Below are positions 59,002 through 64,000 of a stretch of 64,000 bases of DNA, one piece after another (within the stretch, counting starts at the first letter, position 1; each line of letters begins with the position of its first letter). The stretch spans positions 22,247 to 86,246 of the forward strand of contig NZ_LZMC01000088.1 in assembly GCF_001668615.1 (NCBI RefSeq), read 5' to 3'. The notes beneath the pieces are model-generated. The model had not been told where the DNA came from, made no database searches, and saw only the letters and a list, made by a program, of their open reading frames with translations. The DNA is from Mycobacterium sp. 1274761.0. Its GTDB lineage: Bacteria; Actinomycetota; Actinomycetes; Mycobacteriales; Mycobacteriaceae. The position numbers were made by a program, and so were the translations under genes.

Positions 59002-60891
59002 TCAGCCCTGGGGCTGCAGGATCGTAAGCACGTCGTGCAGTAGGGGGAGCTTTGCCGGGCCGCCGGCCGCCGTGCCCGTGCCGGTCTGGGACCCGGCACC
59101 GGTGCCCGGGTCAATCGGCGGCGTACCGGTGCCCGTGCCGGTGTGAGTGCCCGCGCCGGTGCCCGCGTCGGCGGGCGGAGTCTTCGGTCCGCCGCCGGTG
59201 CCGGGATCGATCGGCGGTGTCCCGGTGCCGGTGCCCGGGTCGATGGGCGGAGTCTTCGGCTGAGGATCGCCCGGCGGGGTCTGCGGCTGAGGGTCGGTCG
59301 GTGGTGCCGGATGCTCAGGCGGGGGCTCGGGTGCAGGCGCCTGCGCCGGGGCGGGCGTCTTCGCCGCAGGAGCCGCAGGTGGCGGGGCGGAATGTTGTGG
59401 AGCGGGTACCTGGACGGGCGCCTGCTGGGGTGGCCGGGCCGCGACCCTCGGCTGCGGCCTGGCCGCCGCGGTCGCCGCGACGGGCGCCTGCGCAGGCGCG
59501 GGAACCACCACCTCGGCCTCGGGAGGCGCTGCGTCGGCGACCGGCGCCGGAGCGATGCTCGACGAGGTGCCGGCAGGAACAGCGTCCGCGTCGTTCGTCA
59601 ACGCCGTGAGCCCGAAGGCCACGCCGGCAGCCACGGCGGCCGCCGCCGCAACGCCGAACAGCACGGCCGGGCCGCGTCGACGAGGTTGCGCCTGTGCCTG
59701 CCGTTCGTCCCATTGGTCGCGCCGGAACTCGACCTCTGGTCGACTGTCTGCGGGAGTGGCGGGGAAGCCCTCCTCGACGCGCGGCTCGTCCTCGACTTCC
59801 GACCACGCCAGCGCGGTGACGGGCGCGACCGCGGCGACGGTCTCGGCGACCGGCGCAGCAGGAGCCACGGTGGTGGCCGCCTCCACGACGCGGCTGCGGC
59901 GGGCGATCAGCGCGGCGCCATCGGCGGCCGTCAGCTGGGGCTGCGGGGTAGTGACCACGGCGGTCCGCAGGTGCGCGGAGAGCCGCTGGGTGACCAGCGG
60001 GATGCGGGCACCTCCGCCGATCGTCGCGACCGCCGAGATGCTCGCGACGGGCACACGGTGACGCTCGAGCGTGTCGAACAGCGCCACCGTGAACTCGTCG
60101 AGCGGCTCGTCGATCAGCGCGTCGAGCTCCATCCGCGTCATGCGCACGGTGGTCTCCAGTCCGAGCACGTCGACGACGATCGCAGTGGCCGTCTCGTCGG
60201 ACAACCGCTCCTTGGCGCGGCGGCACTCGTCGCGCAGCCGGCCCAGCGAGCCGACCATCGAGGTGCCCGCGGGGTCGGCCCCGGATGCGTCGAGGACGCC
60301 CGCCACGACCCTCGCCAGGATCGCCTGGTCGAGCCGGTCGCCGGAGAAATCGTGGAAACGGATCGTCTCACCGATCGGAGCGTCGTCGGCCGCGGCGTCG
60401 ATGAGCGTGATGCTCGAGCCGCTGCCGCCGAAGTCGCACAGCACGATCACACCCGATGACGGCAGGCCGGGGCTCGACCGCAGCGCGGTCACCGCGGCGG
60501 CCGCGTCGGAGACCAGCGGCGAGCGGGCCAGGCCCTTCTTGCTGCGCAGCGCCCCGCGCAGCGCGTCGACCATGGGCGGGCGCCAGTGCGCGGGTACGGC
60601 CACGGCGACCTCCGACACCGGCGCCGCGGCGGCCGCCCGTGCGGCGTCGTCGAGCGCGTCGGTGAGCAATGACTCCGGGCGGTGCCGGGATCCGTCGTGG
60701 GCGACCATCGGGACCGGGTCTCCGACGCGGTCGACGAATCCGGTGAGTGTCAGCCCGGGCCCCAGCGTCACCGACGCGGGCCGCAGCACAGGTCGGTGCC
60801 CCGCGCCGACGCACGCGACGTTCGTGGCGCCAACGGCAAGGCCAAGAGAATGGCTCGCCGAAATGCCCCGGCCGCCTTGCGGATTCGACAT
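59002..60891 (-). CDS. Hsp70-like (actin-fold) membrane protein with Pro-rich tail
   Basis: The 629-aa protein has an N-terminal Hsp70-like domain with GLAVGATNVAC replacing the D-x-GTT motif, LCDFGGSGSSI as the phosphate-2 segment and ATIGGGARIPLVTQRL as the adenosine segment. A TM helix follows (FGVAAAAAVAAGVAFGLTAL near residue 440), then a Pro/Ala/Gln region and a Gly/Thr/Pro tail with repeated GTGTGTPPIDPGTG. It is homologous in layout to the Rv0312-like gene at 12198. Both first-motif Asp residues are lost, so ATP hydrolysis is doubtful. ATG 60891 is chosen at the start of the family-like sequence. Confidence 0.82.
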   Translation of the reverse strand: MSNPQGGRGISASHSLGLAVGATNVACVGAGHRPVLRPASVTLGPGLTLTGFVDRVGDPVPMVAHDGSRHRPESLLTDALDDAARAAAAAPVSEVAVAVPAHWRPPMVDALRGALRSKKGLARSPLVSDAAAAVTALRSSPGLPSSGVIVLCDFGGSGSSITLIDAAADDAPIGETIRFHDFSGDRLDQAILARVVAGVLDASGADPAGTSMVGSLGRLRDECRRAKERLSDETATAIVVDVLGLETTVRMTRMELDALIDEPLDEFTVALFDTLERHRVPVASISAVATIGGGARIPLVTQRLSAHLRTAVVTTPQPQLTAADGAALIARRSRVVEAATTVAPAAPVAETVAAVAPVTALAWSEVEDEPRVEEGFPATPADSRPEVEFRRDQWDERQAQAQPRRRGPAVLFGVAAAAAVAAGVAFGLTALTNDADAVPAGTSSSIAPAPVADAAPPEAEVVVPAPAQAPVAATAAARPQPRVAARPPQQAPVQVPAPQHSAPPPAAPAAKTPAPAQAPAPEPPPEHPAPPTDPQPQTPPGDPQPKTPPIDPGTGTGTPPIDPGTGGGPKTPPADAGTGAGTHTGTGTGTPPIDPGTGAGSQTGTGTAAGGPAKLPLLHDVLTILQPQG

Positions 60892-61043
60892 GTAACACCT
60901 CTGCGTCGGGTTCGTAAAAGTAAGGATTGAGTCGACCCTAAGCCGTGACGGGCCGTCGCGGATCGGTGCTCGCACCGGTGCCGGCGCGCACCCCATAGGG
61001 GAAATGGATTAGGGGAACTCGTGCCGTTAGGGGATCGCGGGAG

Positions 61044-63569
61044 TCAGCTGGCGGTGCCGAGCATCGCGCGCAGCATCGACAGCATCTCCGAGCGGGACTC
61101 CGCACCCAACCGCCGCCGGATCCGCGCCACATGGTGCTCGACGGTCTTCGCCGAGATGAACAGTTGGCTGCCGATGTCGCGGTAAGGCATGCCCAACAGC
61201 AGCAATTCGGCGACCTCGCGCTCGCGGTCGGACAGCCGTGACGACGGTTGCCGGCCCTGCGCCGTCGGCGCGGCGGCGGCAGCCGGCTCCACGCTGGGTT
61301 CGTCGTCCACGGCAGTGGCCAGCTTGAGGTCGCGCGCCAGTTGCAGCATCGCGCCGGACACGCGGCCGTCGGGGGTCTGCAGCGCGGCTTGGCCAGCCAA
61401 CCGGGTGGCGTCCGAGGTGAGCCCGAACTGGGACAGCGACCGGGCCGCGGCGGTGACCTCGTCGGCGTCGACGTGGTTGGCCAGCACCCGTAGCCACGTC
61501 CGGCCCGCACCTGAAAGCGCCTTGGCGAACGGGCTGCTGCCCGCGGCGGACGTCAGTGCGTGCCCGTGCGGGGCGACCGCGTCGGGAGAGTTGGCCAGGA
61601 TCCCGGCGTGCACACCGGCCCAGTGCAGCGGCACCGACCACAGCACCGGGTCGTCCAACGATGCGAGGATCGCGAACGCCTGGTCCAGCGCATGCTGCAG
61701 ACGATCGACCTGCCGTAGCCGGGCGGCCGCGACCCACAGCTCGCCCAGTGGAAGCAGGGAGAACAGGTCGACGGAGTATTCGGCGAGCACCTCCATCGCG
61801 GCATACCAGTGCTTCTGCAGGGCGCCGCCGTCACCGCTGCGGCGGGCGATCGCAGTGTTCAGCGCCGCAGCCCACAGCGCATCGCGGCGATGCAACGCCA
61901 CGTCAGCCACCGAGGCGGCGTCGGCCGCGGCCGCCCCGAGTTGGCCGTCCTGCATTCGCACCCAGCCGAGCAGCAACCGGTGCCGGTGCACCGCGAACGC
62001 GTCGTCCTCACCGGCATCGGTTTCGCTCCTCTCGTGCGCGGTTGCCCGCACCGCTCGCCCGATCACGCTGCGCGCCCGCACTGGGTCACCGCCGTGCAAC
62101 GCCGCGAGCGTGACGAGGGCAGCCGCGCTGTCGGGAGTGACGCCGGGCTGGTGCGATTCAGCGGTGATGGCCTGCCCGAGGCGAGTGATGGCGACGGGGA
62201 ATGGCTGGTCGAGGGACAGCAGCAGCCCCTCGCCGAGGCTGTGCGCCGCACGCGCGATTGACGTTGGCGGACCGGCACTTTCGGCGCTCACCGCGGCCCT
62301 GGCGGTCTGCGCGTCGCCCACCGCGATCGATACGACGGCATTGGCGGCACCGACGACCGCGTCGGGGTAGGGGCCCAGCCACCGGAACAGATCGGCGGCC
62401 TGCGCTGCACCGCCGTCGTGCAGGGCGATGCTCGCCGCGATCCGAACGGCCGCCGCCCGTTCGGCCATGTCGTCAGAGCCCAGCAGTTCGTCGGTCAACC
62501 GGCTCGCCGTCGCGCAGTCGCCGGTCAACGCCAACGCATCGGCGAGCCGCGCGCTCACAGCGGTGGCGCCCGCGGCCGCCGCCGCACGGTAGAGCCGCGC
62601 CGCCTCGGCGGGTTGGCCGCGATGGCGTGTGGCCAGCTCGGCCAGCGCGTCGGCGAGCCGGTCGTCGCGCAGCCCGTGGTCGGCCATCCGCATCGCGAGA
62701 TCCGGTGACAGCGTGGCCAATTCGATCTGCGACCGCAGCAGGGCCACCTCGATGTCGTGATGGCGAGCGGCGCCGATGATAGCGGCAACGCCCTGGTGAA
62801 CCGAGTGCAAAAAGGTTTGGCTGTGCGACGGCTCGACCAGGCCGCTGGCGCGGGCCCTGTCCACCAGCTGCTGGGCCTCTTCCGAGTCCAGCCCCAGCGC
62901 CGCCGCGACATCATCGGGCCCGAGCTCCGGGCTCAGGGACGACACCAGCAGGGTGTCGAGCACCGGTTCCTCGACCCGGCGCAGCCGCTCGATCAACGCG
63001 AACCGGGCCGCATCGACGATGGCGTTCACGGCGGGCTCGCCGTCGGCCGGCGCCGCGGCGGCCATCGCGGGCCGAAGCAGAAACGGCAACCCTTCGGTCG
63101 AAACCATCAGCGCGCGAACGACTTCCGTGGGCGGCTGGCCGCCGGCCGCGTCGCTGACGTCAGACGCGGTGAGTGAGCCGAGGGAGACGGCGGGGTTCTC
63201 CCTTTGCAGGGCGGTGGCCAACGCCCGCAACGGCTGACGATGGGCGAGCGGTTCGGCCGCGACGACCACCGTCGCAGCCGGAACCGACACCCGCTCGGCG
63301 AGTGCCTCGAGTTCGTCGTCGGCCAGCAGGTGCGCGTCGTCGATCACGAAGGCGGCGCCTGGATCGTCTCCCGCTCGCGGCGCGCGCGTCAGCAGCCGTA
63401 CGCCGGCGGCCCGCAACGCATCGCGGACCACCGCGAGCACCGAGCTCTTGCCCGTTCCGTAGCCACCCGACACCAGGATCCTGACCGGTTCGGTCGGCGC
63501 GCTCGTCAGCGTTGACACGGCCTGGCGGGCGGCAGGCGGTATGTCGGTGCGAACGTCGGGCCCCGCCAT
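61044..63569 (-). CDS. iniR: LuxR-family regulator, IniR-like (Rv0339c)
   Basis: The 841-aa protein has an N-terminal AAA/STAND-like ATPase (Walker A GGYGTGKSS at 35-43, Walker B FVIDDAHLL), a long helical tetratricopeptide-like middle, and a C-terminal LuxR HTH (SDREREVAELLLLGMPYR, FISAKTVEHHVARIRRRLG). In M. tuberculosis the equivalent Rv0339c (IniR) is reported to control iniBAC. The iniBAC genes are not within the window. It lies 7 nt after a partial Thr-tail gene and 152 nt before the Hsp70-like gene, all on one strand. Confidence 0.85.
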   Translation of the reverse strand: MAGPDVRTDIPPAARQAVSTLTSAPTEPVRILVSGGYGTGKSSVLAVVRDALRAAGVRLLTRAPRAGDDPGAAFVIDDAHLLADDELEALAERVSVPAATVVVAAEPLAHRQPLRALATALQRENPAVSLGSLTASDVSDAAGGQPPTEVVRALMVSTEGLPFLLRPAMAAAAPADGEPAVNAIVDAARFALIERLRRVEEPVLDTLLVSSLSPELGPDDVAAALGLDSEEAQQLVDRARASGLVEPSHSQTFLHSVHQGVAAIIGAARHHDIEVALLRSQIELATLSPDLAMRMADHGLRDDRLADALAELATRHRGQPAEAARLYRAAAAAGATAVSARLADALALTGDCATASRLTDELLGSDDMAERAAAVRIAASIALHDGGAAQAADLFRWLGPYPDAVVGAANAVVSIAVGDAQTARAAVSAESAGPPTSIARAAHSLGEGLLLSLDQPFPVAITRLGQAITAESHQPGVTPDSAAALVTLAALHGGDPVRARSVIGRAVRATAHERSETDAGEDDAFAVHRHRLLLGWVRMQDGQLGAAAADAASVADVALHRRDALWAAALNTAIARRSGDGGALQKHWYAAMEVLAEYSVDLFSLLPLGELWVAAARLRQVDRLQHALDQAFAILASLDDPVLWSVPLHWAGVHAGILANSPDAVAPHGHALTSAAGSSPFAKALSGAGRTWLRVLANHVDADEVTAAARSLSQFGLTSDATRLAGQAALQTPDGRVSGAMLQLARDLKLATAVDDEPSVEPAAAAAPTAQGRQPSSRLSDREREVAELLLLGMPYRDIGSQLFISAKTVEHHVARIRRRLGAESRSEMLSMLRAMLGTAS

Positions 63570-63576
63570 GGCTGTC

Positions 63577-64000
63577 TCAGCCGTTCGCGAGTGCGGGGGC
63601 CGACTGCGCCGCCGGGGACTGCGGCTGAGCCGGGCTTGCGGGGGCCGACGTCGTCGTTGTCGGCGTGGTCGTCCGCGTCGTCGTGGTGGTTCTCGTCGTG
63701 GTGGTCGTGGTTGTGGTGGTGGTTGTTGTCGTCGTTGTCGTGGTGCTCGTCGTGGTGGTCGTCGGTGACGTGGTCTCGGTGGTGGTCGTCGGAGACGGCG
63801 GCGGCGGGGTGACGACGCTGGTCGTGGGCTGGCCGTCGTCGCCGGTCACCGTGATGGTCGTCGGCTCGACAGATGTGGGCGGCGGGCCCGACGTCGGCTC
63901 TAAAGAGAACGTCGTGCTGGTTTCGGTGACCGGCCCCAGCACGCCGCTGTTGCCCGTCAGCGTCACCGCCAGGCCGCCGATGGCGAGGACCGCGGCCGCC
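63577..64000 (-). CDS. Membrane protein with Thr-rich tail, C-terminal part (partial)
   Basis: The reading frame enters from beyond the right edge. The visible 140 residues begin within a TM helix (AAVLAIGGLAV), pass through a short acidic-Thr region (TETSTTFSLEP, TVTGDDGQPTTS) and end in a long Thr-rich tract (63650-63790) then Pro/Ala/Gln. This TM-plus-poly-Thr ending is like the Rv0312-like protein at 12198, so a third Hsp70-like protein is likely, but its N-terminal domain is outside the window. It lies 7 nt upstream of iniR in the same transcript. Confidence 0.6.
   Translation of the reverse strand, partial: AAAVLAIGGLAVTLTGNSGVLGPVTETSTTFSLEPTSGPPPTSVEPTTITVTGDDGQPTTSVVTPPPPSPTTTTETTSPTTTTTSTTTTTTTTTTTTTTTTTRTTTTTRTTTPTTTTSAPASPAQPQSPAAQSAPALANG
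63650..63790 (-). repeat. ACN tract coding poly-threonine
   Basis: The reverse strand encodes long runs of Thr from mixed ACC/ACG/ACA codons, with a few Ser, Pro, Arg and Glu interruptions. It matches the design of the tract at 13762-13880. Confidence 0.85.

Noticed and set aside
61189..62370. 393-residue plus-strand open frame opposite iniR
   Set aside because: Composition is Ser/Ala/Arg-skewed shadow sequence; the minus strand encodes clear ATPase and HTH motifs.
63541..63812. Ser/Trp- and Arg/Gly-rich plus-strand open frames at the right edge
   Set aside because: They are shadows of the threonine tract on the minus strand.

Overview
The window is chromosomal DNA from a GC-rich mycobacterium, most likely a fast-growing Mycolicibacterium-type species. 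The evidence is mycobacteria-typical families (Stf0 sulfotransferase, 13E12/DUF222-HNH, IniR-like regulator, EtfD-like Fe-S reductase, mycothiol-dependent enzymes) and a gene order that, from memory, follows M. tuberculosis Rv0294 to Rv0340 with many inserted genes. The M. tuberculosis correspondences were recalled, not searched.

Region 1 (1-5053): the tail of a tam-like methyltransferase meets a four-gene minus-strand operon, sulfatase > Stf0 > cysD > cysNC, which couples sulfate activation (APS/PAPS) to sulfotransfer. Region 2 (5194-12066): a DUF222-HNH protein, a PAP2 phosphatase, a PAP2-diacylglycerol kinase fusion, a YkuD L,D-transpeptidase-like protein, a SnoaL-like protein and a FAD/Rieske oxidoreductase. 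Region 3 (12198-19313): an Hsp70-like membrane protein, then a tightly overlapping six-gene operon: GH26-like hydrolase, GAF-PP2C phosphatase, processive GT2 (cellulose-synthase type) glycosyltransferase, STAS antagonist, RsbW-like kinase and a small Rv0313-like protein. It looks like a partner-switching module wired to polysaccharide synthesis and is the most interesting system here.

Region 4 (19351-28051): secreted proteins, a DUF4185 protein, lipoprotein, S53 peptidase, zinc-ribbon membrane protein and a P450. Region 5 (28318-35940): an SDR, DUF899, an ECF sigma factor fused to a ZAS-type zinc finger, TM segment and Pro-rich tail, further Pro-rich envelope proteins and an L,D-transpeptidase. 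Region 6 (36062-43488): PepSY protein, a cupin/nitroreductase/HD operon divergent from a GlxA-type regulator, a lipase, a DUF4396 protein behind a 27-nt palindrome resembling a CsoR copper operator, and an integrase remnant.

Region 7 (43642-64000): SDR, tRNA-Gly(CCC), dcd, a membrane protein with a Pro-rich tail, UDP-glucose dehydrogenase, P450 and neighbours, a repeat-containing membrane protein, YibE/F, alanine aminotransferase, EtfD with two tandem operator-like palindromes, and an iniR-like regulator between an Hsp70-like gene and the truncated end of another tailed membrane protein. A recurring design is a cytoplasmic domain, one TM helix and a Pro/Thr-rich outer tail. No gene-free stretch exceeds 300 bases.
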